DNA of 64,000 nucleotides from Chrysomallon squamiferum. Taxonomy: Eukaryota > Mollusca > Gastropoda > Neomphalida > Peltospiridae. Numbering within the stretch: position 1 is the stretch's first letter; each line of letters starts with the position of its first letter. A program made the translations under genes and the position numbers. The stretch spans positions 2,581,640 through 2,645,639 of the forward strand of contig CM022669.1 of assembly GCA_012295275.1 (NCBI GenBank), written 5' to 3'. Positions 25,201 to 34,200 of this stretch are shown here, piece by piece. The notes under the pieces were generated by a model. That model saw only the letters and a program-made list of their open reading frames with translations. It was not told the DNA's origin and made no database searches.

Positions 25201-26294
25201 ATTCTGGAAGCCTAATTTAAACTGATAATTAAAAACAGATGTGTCAAGTAACAACAGAGACCAGTTTACTGTATTTTTATTCAATATATGTATATCCATG
25301 CGTGTAGTTTATACTTAATATGTATGACTGAAGGGGTTGTTTTCGTTATTACAGGTTATTGTTTATGTTTTATTTACTTATTTTAATTAATTACATAATT
25401 TATTTTTTTTTTTTTTGTTAGTGTTGTTTTTATTAAATTTTTTACACTATTACAGGAGTCCTAATGCAAATTGCTTGGAGCAGTTTAAGGTAATGATTGC
25501 ATCAAGCAGTACAGAATTCATTGATACATGGATGCAAACACTGACAATTTGTAAATGTAAGATTTTCAACAGACTTCCAGCTGCCAATGCCTCAGGTAAT
25601 CACAACAAACAGTCAAAATAAACTTTATATGTGATTGTATGATTATGAATCCAACCTTAATTAAAAATAAAGTATGGGTGAATGAAGACTGCCACTTTAC
25701 TGAATTTCTTGATATCAGAGTAGTCATAGAAATATGAACAGTTAAGTTGCTATTTTTCTGATTTACTCTTTGCTAGTTTATTATATTGTTGTTTCATTAT
25801 TATCAAAGAACTAAATATTTAGAAATAAATAAAACGAGTCCTTAGAACGTAAATTGTATATAATCCATGGAGTATCAGATAGAGTTAATTTTTTTCTTTA
25901 CTTATTTTATGCTAGGTATTTTTGATTAATAATTTCTTTGAACTATTATTTTTGTGTGTTATACGTATATGAATCTTAGGATTCTGTCAGGCCTTAATAT
26001 TGACAATATTATTATTACTTCAATATTTGATATACTCATTAATCTTTTTAAAAATGTTGGGGTTTTTAACTGTTAATTATATATTTTATTTTATTATTAA
26101 CTTTTTTTACAGACGACATGATGCTGGATGTAATAATTACAGACAAGAGTTGTCCAACAAACATCAAACGACGAGCAGCCAAACTGGGCATTCCAGTTGT
26201 GTCCACTGAGTGGGTCATTCAGTGTCTGATAAATGGACACCAAGTTGGATTCGACTCACATCCTCGTTACAGATACGACTTTTCTGAAAAATAA
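6499..26294 (+). CDS. TP53BP1: TP53-binding protein 1 (53BP1) orthologue
   Basis: Chromatin reader and scaffold of the double-strand-break response. Phase-consistent exons: 6499-6621, 7160-7217, 7611-7677, 8116-8180, 8512-8554, 9301-9359, 9778-9868, 10334-10416, 11023-11057, 11477-11593, 12158-12203, 12632-12700, 12946-13377, 13946-14033, 14488-14585, 15416-15524, 15812-15857, 16415-16739, 17173-17307, 17677-17789, 18102-18251, 18504-19155, 19391-19439, 19616-19704, 20104-20179, 20680-20880, 21085-21206, 21612-21836, 22272-22406, 23375-23551, 23793-23884, 24387-24512, 24902-24975, 25456-25595, 26113-26294. They encode 1563 residues (human about 1970). Order: S/T-Q-rich N-terminus; SQ array (309-427); FHLSLPKEG, matching a conserved human motif; LC8 motif; oligomerisation segment (735-784); GDLGDISS; SPEIP; tandem Tudor (about 1045-1165); DNLV UDR-like tail; two BRCTs (from about 1305). 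Start: M-D-I-D-D-F resembles the acidic human N-terminus. The exon 18-19 junction is uncertain. Confidence 0.93.
13014..13370 (+). repeat. Seven-copy 51-bp coding minisatellite (SQ-motif array)
   Basis: Inside exon 12946-13377 a 17-residue unit is repeated seven times in frame, of the form K-M/I-E-Q/K-K-K-S-K-S-M/T-S-Q-P-E-M-S-E. Units alternate (EQKKSKSTSQPEMSEEI, EKKKSKSMSQPEMSEKM), giving a 102-bp higher-order period. Later copies are nearly identical, a sign of recent expansion. Every unit carries one S-Q dipeptide, the core ATM/ATR target, in a basic, serine-rich setting. In 53BP1 the N-terminal half is known for many S/T-Q sites that are phosphorylated and recruit effectors such as RIF1 and PTIP. 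Because the unit is a multiple of three without stops, two antisense frames are also open; these are shadows. Confidence 0.93.
16709..16739 (+). other. LC8 (dynein light chain)-type TQT motif in the 53BP1-like protein
   Basis: The frame reads V-K-S-G-P-T-Q-T-V-T-G (TQT at 16724-16732, about residue 647). It lies shortly before the oligomerisation segment, the relative place of the LC8-binding motifs in human 53BP1. A usable donor (ACAG|GTAAAG) follows directly at 16740, so splice choice would decide what comes after the motif. Binding is inferred from the motif and its position. Confidence 0.55.
18102..18251 (+). other. Oligomerisation-like segment of the 53BP1-like protein
   Basis: This exon encodes a segment around E-K-T-I-V-E-V-T-S-Q-I-I-K-H-Y. 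It aligns with the human region containing IREVRTLVTRVITDVYYVDG, which mediates 53BP1 self-association. The next exon (18504) continues to GDLGDISSSGLSRHTSSGS, near-identical to human GDLGDISSF, which fixes the register. Hydrophobic residues are conserved in pattern rather than identity. Confidence 0.65.
19197..19237. repeat. (GT)n microsatellite
   Basis: About twenty GT dinucleotides just after the large 53BP1-like exon 18504-19155, followed by a degenerate GTGCATGTGCACGTGCATGC tract. Comparable GT/AC runs occur at 40556-40580, 46058-46090, 48236-48256, 51070-51096 and 61805-61838. Confidence 0.95.
20104..21206 (+). other. Tandem Tudor domain exons (H4K20me2 reader)
   Basis: Exons 20104-20179, 20680-20880 and 21085-21206 encode the tandem Tudor. 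The first Tudor reads ARWKDGFYYPGRIVK then ITFDDGDCMVV. Against human, the cage Trp (W1495), the second loop Tyr (Y1502), F1519 and D1521 are kept. Y1500 appears as Phe, Y1523 as Asp, and the W-to-G loop is one residue shorter. The second Tudor runs from LPVGLSVMVMSQDGFFECG into the third exon, where the split codon M joins STK to CSRSEIILSED. Human numbering is from general knowledge of the protein. Confidence 0.88.
21612..22406 (+). other. Basic UDR-like tail and linker
   Basis: Exon 21612-21836 begins D-N-L-V-D-G-P-R-R, matching the start of the human ubiquitin-dependent recruitment (UDR) region (DNLVEGKRKRR). It stays rich in Lys, Arg, Ser and Thr. Exon 22272-22406 continues with KK and TP pairs. 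In human 53BP1 this region reads H2A ubiquitylated by RNF168 and carries the nuclear localisation signal. The hallmark start is conserved; the rest aligns only by composition. Confidence 0.6.
22683..23162 (+). mobile_element. Tigger/pogo-like deletion derivative
   Basis: A 480-bp element sits in the 22407-23374 intron of the 53BP1-like gene. Its ends are inverted: left CAGTGGTACCTAGACTTAC and right, reversed, CAGTGGTACTGTGACTTAC. TA flanks both sides (22681-22682, 23163-23164). An internal plus-strand frame (22890-23117) encodes MSALSKKVSAKDSTEKKKW and onward to KLEFIEKRKRDLQVVDLARQ, the N-terminal psq/CENP-B-type helix-turn-helix of Tigger transposases. The rest of the DNA-binding region and the whole catalytic domain are missing, so it cannot move by itself. 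Confidence 0.85.
23375..26294 (+). other. Tandem BRCT domain exons and stop codon
   Basis: Six exons encode the C-terminal BRCT pair. BRCT1 runs from KIFAGMVFLLSH through LAAGIPCVSHLWIRDSC, with the conserved G-I-P-C-V-S-H-x-W core. BRCT2 ends in the exon at 26113 with D-V-I-I-T-D-K-S-C-P and [20 protein letters not shown], close to human [20 protein letters not shown]. The stop is at 26292-26294 and a polyadenylation signal AATAAA lies at 26495-26500. Such pairs bind p53 and phosphorylated partners. Confidence 0.95.
24149..24215. repeat. Degenerate TAGTRTGGTA-type minisatellite
   Basis: A short run of imperfect ten-base units (TATAGTGTGG, TATAGTATGG, TATAGTGTGG) lies within the 23885-24386 intron. 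It appears to have no coding role. Confidence 0.6.
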
Positions 26295-27921
26295 ATTTTT
26301 CGAATTTTTGGAGACACAAATGGACAAAGACTTTGATTGATAACATTTAAGATATAACAATAGAGAATTGTTCAAATGTTGAATGTTGATGAAGAAAAAC
26401 ATTTGTTGATTTTGTTTGTTCAGAAAAACATGGAATAACATTAATAATGCTTGTGTGAGGAACAGGGAATGTTTTAAGACATTTGGGCATTTTGAATAAA
26501 AATTTATTTTGTGCAACAGTATGGTAAAATTAGGAATTTTTAAAAAGATTTCTCATCTGAGATATATAAAAATAGTTTGGAGTATTATTTCAAATGGATA
26601 AAAATAAGAAAATCCTTCAGCTGTTTGCTCAGTTTCATTAGAATAACTTGGAAGGATGGAATTGATTAAAATTTGTTATTAATTTTTTTGTTCAAGCAAC
26701 AAGTTGTTGAAAGATATATTTTGCTAAAGAATATTTTTATATTTTTCACTACTTGTTAGTTGAAATGCCTTATACAGAAACACTTGTCCATTTTAGGCCA
26801 CATCATGGCTAATGGGTATTGTGACTGATCTGGGCTACAAATAACAACTCTTAGGATGTAGTTTTACAAAAAGATAATTTAATTGGCAACAGCTAAAAGA
26901 AAACAAGACACCATTTTATCATCATCATGTCTGCATTTTAAAAATGTGCATCAAGCTTCCAAAACAAGATTATATTTCCTGGAGAACTAATTCTGTTGAT
27001 ATTTTTATTTTTTCTTTCTGCAACTTCTCACATCAAATGGAGAATCATATAATATAATGAGCTGTCAGTATCTGTTATGCAAGTTGCCATTATTAACTAT
27101 AAGATAGTATTGCTGTTGAGAGCTGGTGCAGCAATTAAAAAATATTTTTGAAAATAAAAAATATTTTGTGCTTAGTTCTTTTTTTTTTTTTTTTTTTTTT
27201 TTAACATGAAGATATAAAATTCCTCTCAACAGTTTCTTGAATTTCATGTTGAGTTAACAGTAATCTTTGTTCAAAATGTTTGTTATTTAGCATATGATAA
27301 CTTTGAATATACTAATATCACACAAATGTGCTGAGAGCTTAAATTCAGTTGTAAACTTTTTGGTTCCTATCAAAAACTATTTTCAGATCAAATTAGAGAA
27401 AACACATTTCAGTATTGAAGCTATGAGATTTTGTTTCAGAAAAGTTATGTTGTTTTAAACACAATATTTTACTTATTTATATGTTAGAAAAATTCATGTT
27501 TTATATATAGGGAAAGCACATTTTCAAATTTCTATTTATTTTAGTTAATTCATTAATTTTAATAATGAGTAAATCAGAAAGATAATCATCCATGAAAAAA
27601 TTGCTGTGGAATATTTGGTTATCTGCATTTTGTCAATTTTCGATTTAATAAATGCCCAAAATGCCCGTACAGGATTACGAAACTAATTGTTAGACGTTTT
27701 TCATAAGTGAATTATATACAGTTTAAAATATTTTAAATGTTTTATTTCAAAATCAAATCAAAATGTCACGTATTCGTTCAAAGGGGAACTACTTATTCGA
27801 AAGACGTAAGGAAATATAAATTACTTGCTGGAGTTACTGTTCGTAGATGTCATGGGCTAAAATTTTGCTGGCAATAAGTCAGTGAACAAAGCATTTGGTA
27901 AATAAATTATCAAACAGCAGC
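26295..27921. other. 3' UTR of the 53BP1-like gene and intergenic region
   Basis: The first part is 3' UTR up to about 26520 (AATAAA at 26495-26500). The rest is AT-rich sequence without an open frame of interest and includes a 22-base T run near 27179-27202. Any promoter of the zinc-finger gene must lie in the last few hundred bases, but no clear core motif is visible. Confidence 0.55.
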
Positions 27922-30165
27922 ATGGCCGAAAAAGGTATAATGTAATTTTTCAATACATTTTCATGTACTCAGCAAGTTTTTCCCCCGTAATTTTGCAGTA
28001 AAAGCTGAAAGTAGAATACTATGCATTTTTTTAAGGGAGATTATAAACAAAAATCGAAAACCGGAAATAGATTACTTCAGTATTTGACACTTGGTTGTTA
28101 TTATTTTGTCTTTGATTACCTTAGATTTTGATGAAATAAACAAATATAAAAATTAAAAATCCTTAGTCTATTTGGAAAATACTTATAAATAATCAAATAA
28201 ATTGTTTTATTTTAAAATAGGGAAATTCTTTTATTTATTATTCAAATCTGCGTTTTCTAGCAACAGACAGCACCGAAGCATGTAAACGTACCACATCTGG
28301 TGACAACCAGTTCTGGATAATTGGTTTAAGTTATTTAAATATTTATAAAAATACAATGATTGTATATTAATAATACTGAAATAATTTGCTTATATTCAGG
28401 TTCTGAGGTATCAGAGTTGGACTATTATGAACAGTTTGTCAATGAGTACACACAAAATGTAAAGGAGATAAACAATCCTGGAAATGTAGTAAATTCTATT
28501 ATGCCACAAGATGACCCTGGAAGTCTTGCAAAAGTTAAAGAAAAACCACCTGACAATAAAAAGTCTTGTGGCTCACAAGTTATCATGTGTAATGTTTGTG
28601 ATAAATACTTCAAATCAGCTAATTGTTTAATTAAACATAGTGTGGCACATACAAATGAAAGACCATATGTTTGTACGATGTGTCCAAAAACATTCAAACA
28701 TTCCAGTACTCTGAAAAATCACACAAAGAAACACAATGGACAGTTAAACCATGTTTGTGAGGTGTGCAACAAACGTTTTCTCAAACCTTCCATCTTGAAG
28801 GAACATTTCCGTGTTCACTCCGGCGAAAAACCATATCAGTGTTCTCTCTGTTCAAAGGCATTTGCAGTTCAGCAGTATTTAACACGTCACATGACCACCC
28901 ATACAGGTGAGAAGAGGTATCAGTGTAGTTTTTGTCCAAAAAAGTTCACAGATAACAGTTCTCTGCGATATCACAAACGAACTCACACAGGAGAACGCCC
29001 TTTCTCTTGTAGTGAATGTGGAGAAACTTTCATCTCAAAACTGACAGTTGACAGGCACTATCAGTGTAAACACTCAAACAACAAACCTTTCTGTTGTCAC
29101 ATCTGCAACAAACGATTCAAATTTAAGGTCTATTTGAAGAAACATTTATTGGTGCATGCTGGTGAAAGAAATTTTAAATGCTCTATTTGTTCTCGTTCTT
29201 TCTTTACTAGAGCTAACCTCAAACGTCATGTGTTGGTGCATTCAGCTGTCAAACCATACAACTGCTGTCTGTGTGACAAAGACTTCCGCTGTTGGAGAAG
29301 CATGATTCGACATCTGTCAACACATGGCAAAATGCACATGTGGAAGTGCTCCAACTGTGACAGGAAATTTCATTTCAGCAAGCACTTGAGGAAACATTAC
29401 GAAGTTTTCTGTCCAAAAGGTGACATTTATGCAAAAAAGAAAAATTATAAGAAACGTTCATTAAAGTTTGGTGGTGGTGTATCAAAAGTGAGACCAAACT
29501 TGTTAAAAAGTGGCAGATGTAATTGTAAAATTTGTGGTGAACAATTCACAAAACTGAATATTCTCTACGGAAAGCACATGAAAATCCACAGAGCGTCCTC
29601 AACACAAGAATACAAATGTCAATTCTGTCTGAGGAAATGTAGTTCAAAAAAAGTTCTTGTCAAACACCAAACTACTCATTATGATGAAGGTGGTCTTAGA
29701 CACAGACTGATGGTTGGTAAGCTTCAGAAACAGTTACATGTTGTTACAAACTGCAGTGAAAATGAGAGTCCATTATATTGCAGAAAATGTCACTTGTACT
29801 TCAGACGAAGACGTTCATTCAACTACCACATGCTGATGCACACTGAACAGATTTTTTACTGTCTGTTTTGTAACCGTAAATACATGAAGTACCAAATACT
29901 GTTTGAACACATGAAACGTAATCATGACAAACACAGGCAGCATGCTAAAGCTGAGATGCTCTCGATGGAAAATTCAAAAAAGACTTCAAGTGATAAGAAA
30001 GCAAGAAGTGGAAATGTGAGACATCAGAGCCGTGCTGATACGAAACCTTCGGTTGCTGGTCATTTACTGAACTATCCACAGAGAACAAGACGTTCACGAA
30101 AAACACTTAATTATGTGGTTGAAAAATTAAAAATGTCTACAAGCAGCAAAAGACAAAAGATATAA
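27922..30165 (+). CDS. C2H2 zinc-finger protein with 14 fingers
   Basis: Proposed exon 1 (27922-27934) is only 13 coding bases: ATGGCCGAAAAAG before a GTATAA donor. It joins in phase to 28400 (acceptor ATATTCAG), giving M-A-E-K-G-S-E-V-S-E-L; the stop is at 30163-30165. The protein has 592 residues. After an acidic N-terminus of about 80 residues come fourteen finger units. Fingers 1-9 are regular, several with TGEKPY-like linkers (HSGEKPYQC, HTGEKRYQC, HTGERPFSC). Finger 10 ends His...Cys, a C2HC variant. A basic spacer separates fingers 11-14, and the C-terminus is Lys/Arg-rich (RRSRKTLNY). It probably binds DNA in the nucleus, target unknown. I cannot assign an orthologue. A polyadenylation signal AATAAA lies at 31027-31032. 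Confidence 0.88.
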
Positions 30166-31230
30166 TAGCTACCTGTTATTTGTTGTATATTTAGACAAAC
30201 AGAAACAAACGCTGACATTCATAACAAATAATGGGTAATATTATATATAAAAATGCAGATATATATATATATATTTATATATATATATATATTATTATTT
30301 TAAACATCCTTTTTAAAGATAATTTGCTATTTTATTTTACTCAGTTTCTTTACACGGTAATTGGATTACATAAATATACTATAAAGTTTTTGATATATGT
30401 ATACATTTATACCGATTTTAATTAGTGATATTGTTATATCTGTTATTACAAGTGAATCAAGTTCTGTGTTATCTACAAAATAATTATTAAGTGCATGCTA
30501 AAATGCATTAAATTTGGGTGTTAAGTGTAATGTTTAATTATTGAAATCATTATAGAAAATTTCATTGTAGCAATTATATGAAGACATTTAATCAGTGTCC
30601 ATGGTTGTTGGTTAATGAATCATTTCTGTGCAGTATGTCATCCAGTCAACTGTGATGTTTCTCGTTATTGTTTTATCTAGACAGGCACATATAACTGTTT
30701 TACATACTTATCACTGTTTTTATATATATATATATATATATATAATTTTTTTATTTTTAAGTAATTGGAAAATGTATATTTATTAAAACTTTTCTAATCT
30801 TCACAAGGAACTACTGAATTATACTTACTATAGGATTTATAGCACTAAATATTAATAATTATTTATTCAAGCAACTGTTTTAACTAGTAATTTAAAGTGG
30901 AATGAGTTTGATATGCTGTCAGTTATTTTCAAATTGTAACATTTTGATGTACTGATGAAAACTTGTAATCAAACATAATTAAAGTGACAACGTTTCTTTC
31001 AATTTTTCATCATGACTCTGGAACGGAATAAAGCTCAATGTTAGAATTACAAGGTTTGATCCTGCTCTGTCATTAAGCTATTATTTTATGACTGGTATAG
31101 TTTAATATGTTAATTTATTTATTGTTTATTGCAACTAAAGCACATAGTGAAAAAGGAAATGTCGTATGAATGTGTTTGATATTTAATAATTAAAAAAATA
31201 ACTTTCAAAAATTAAATGCTATCTTAGCTG
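30166..31230. other. Convergent 3' region between the zinc-finger and coiled-coil genes
   Basis: About 1.06 kb of 3' UTR and spacer, with AT dinucleotide tracts near 30257-30292 and 30719-30744. The plus-strand polyadenylation signal (AATAAA, 31027-31032) and minus-strand signals (TTTATT on the plus strand at 31114-31119 and 31125-31130) are within 100 bases. The two transcripts therefore end nearly back to back and may overlap. Confidence 0.55.
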
Positions 31231-34200
31231 TCATTTAAAAGGTAATTTTTTGAGTACTGGTTTTGATTTTTTCTCTTTCAATTCATTCAGTCCTGTAGAA
31301 ATTCCAGCTGCACTGTGTGGTAAGGCAGAGTCATCATTCAAACTCTGAGGTCTGACTGGGGTGAGCTGAGACAAGCTTCCTGCCCTTCTTAACTGAAGAG
31401 TTGCTTTAGCCACCTGTAAATTAGGTTTGTATGACACTTGTTGTGAATGTTTTCTGCTGGATGATTTAGCTCTTTCAGCTGAGCCTATACCTTGAACTGG
31501 ATGTTTGGAAGAAGAGTTTGAATCTTCACTAACACTATTTCTTTCTCTGGAAGATAAATTAGGATCAGTATCTCTTTCATGTTTTTTCAAAGTTGTCTCT
31601 GACTTCTGGTCAGTTAGAGTTAGCTTCAGATCTGTCTGTTTGTTCTTGTTCTGCTTTTCTGTTGTAGAAACAGAATCAACATTTTGTCTTCCAGATGAAG
31701 TTATTGAAGAATTAATATCAGCATCTGGAAATGAACTATCTTTTGTGTTGATATTTTTCTGTTTAGGAGATGTCGGCTTTTCACCTTCCATCTTTCTCAG
31801 TAACATCCGAAGTTCTTCATCCAAATGTTCCTGTTCCAGTTGAAGTTTTTCATCTTCTTTAGTAGCTGTGTCTCTTATCTGTTGTTGTTTCTGCACCATC
31901 ATCTCCAGTGACTGGAAATACTCTTCTCCAAAATGGGAAAGTGCTTCTGAAATTATGATCTTCATAAATAATTTTTTTTTTTTTTTTTTTTGTCTTTCAA
32001 AAAAAAAAAAAAAAAAAAAATCAGTTCTGAATAAATGATTTAATAACACACACATACTTACATGAGAATTATAATAATTAAGGTGGATTTAACTACACAC
32101 AAACTCTGCAATTAGATGAAGGGTATGGCCAAAGATCTCATAAGTCCCAAACATCCTATTAAAAATATATCCCTGAATTGTAACCTATATTGTAAAAATT
32201 AAACTGTATATACAACCCAGTTGTGCATGGTCAAGACATGCCTTGGAAAATTGTACATTCTTTAACAAATCTATATTCATTGTTAGAAACAGTCATTACA
32301 TCTGTTTATAGCTCAACCAAAACAAAAAATGTGGTCTGATAGATTTTCTCTCTACCAGTTTTTAAAATACCTTTTCCTTCTTCATTTTCATCCATTCTGT
32401 CAAACTTTTCAATGGCATCTAAAAACTAAAAATATCCAAGACAAAAACATTAAGATTTTGGAATGGCAAGATTGTTCTTAATTACATTTTTAGTTGCTGT
32501 ATTTAGCTGGAACAAGAAAAGACAAAAAAAAATTCACAAGTGTTGTGAAATTTAACTCAAATACAGTGCACTGAATACATTTGTGATCCTGATTCTTAAA
32601 ATATGATGTCTGTTTTATGGAAATGATATATTGTTTGTGCATTAAAACACTTTTTCATTCTCATAAAACTTATTACCAAAGATTTAAACTTGCATGAAAG
32701 AAATGCATATAAGTATGGTAATACAAGTTTTGTAAACCTGAAACTCAGTAACGCTGACTTCATCAGAATGATAATATAAAGACACGATGAATATTTTAAC
32801 TGTTAACTGCTAGCTGATATTATTTATTCTGTACCAATAGTACAGTAAAGATTCCTAGTTGCTTTCAACAGCATCCCTTTAGATCACTGGTTTTCAACCT
32901 TTTTCAAACTGCAACTCAGTATGACCAATGACTCCTTTAAAATTTTTGATTCAATAATATATAGGTACCACAAAATTTTATCAACCAAAGACAGTACAAA
33001 AGGAATCTTTATTCACTATGATGGGTCCCAAACTGATCTACATTTTTATTTATACCTCCTTCCAAGTCAAGTTGAGAAAAGCTAAAACATACCCTCGCTC
33101 AAGAACGATCTCACGACCCCCAGAAAAAAGTCTGGCGACATCAGGGTTGAAAGCATGCTTTAGACGATGCATACCTGTTTATTACAGTATTCATATATAA
33201 AAATAAGTTGATAGTATTGTCTTACTTGTTGTTTGTTTTCTTTAAATGTTTTGAGAAATGACTTCAATGCCTGCTCTGAGGCAGTTTCTTCCAAAGTGAA
33301 AAATGCCTCAAGAATGCCTAGAGATGAAAGAGAATTATTATTAATGAAAAACAGTATTTATATTCCTCTTTCCTTACTAGAATTTTAAAACAAACTGAAT
33401 TCAGCTTATCCATCTTCCCAGTACTATGAGTATTTCACTGCCGAGATCTAAAACTTCTTATATTTAATACTTTTCTTTATTTATGGCACTATTAGTAGTT
33501 ATGAATAATAGTTTAAAGTTTTGTCTTTTTAAATGATACAGCCTTTTATTTTTATGTAATAGTTTATCCTAACAAAACACTTTTCAAGAAATTTACTTTC
33601 ATAAGCTGAGATAAAAGATATAAGAACAGTAATAAGAATAATACACACTTTTCATGGGTTTGGTGAAAACATCAGAAAGCGATTTCTCAAAACTGCAGTA
33701 ACTGTCCCTGTAAATGAAAGGATGCATTACACAACCACTGATAAATTAATTCACAGATTAATAAAAACATCAAATCCAGCTCTCTTCAAATCAATCTGGT
33801 TAAAAAAACTGAACAGAGACTGAATCATCTAAATGACTAAATTAATATTTTTGGAATAAACATAATAACACAAAATATAGCTACACCTGATGGAATTAGA
33901 ACCTAATCGCATCCATTACTGATAGTCAACAGTTAATTAATAGTTATGTAGATTTACTAAACTAATTTACAGTTGAACAAATCAAATACTAATGAAAATA
34001 GTTAATGAATTCACTACTAATAAAAAAATGACTTTATACCTGAGAGAATTAAATAAACTTTCCATGTATTCTACTTGGTGACTGTAAACTCCGTGATGAA
34101 ATTTGATTTCATTTTTCAAAGTTTTTATCTGTTAAAAATATAAATAAAATTTGCCATTCAAACACTGTCCTGACAAATATACCTTTCTGAAAAAATACTG

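Noticed and set aside
28425-28697. 90-residue antisense frame in the zinc-finger gene
   Set aside because: Shadow of the sense coding exon with no independent support.
31505-31843. Plus-strand 112-residue frame
   Set aside because: Shadow of the last exon of the minus-strand coiled-coil gene.
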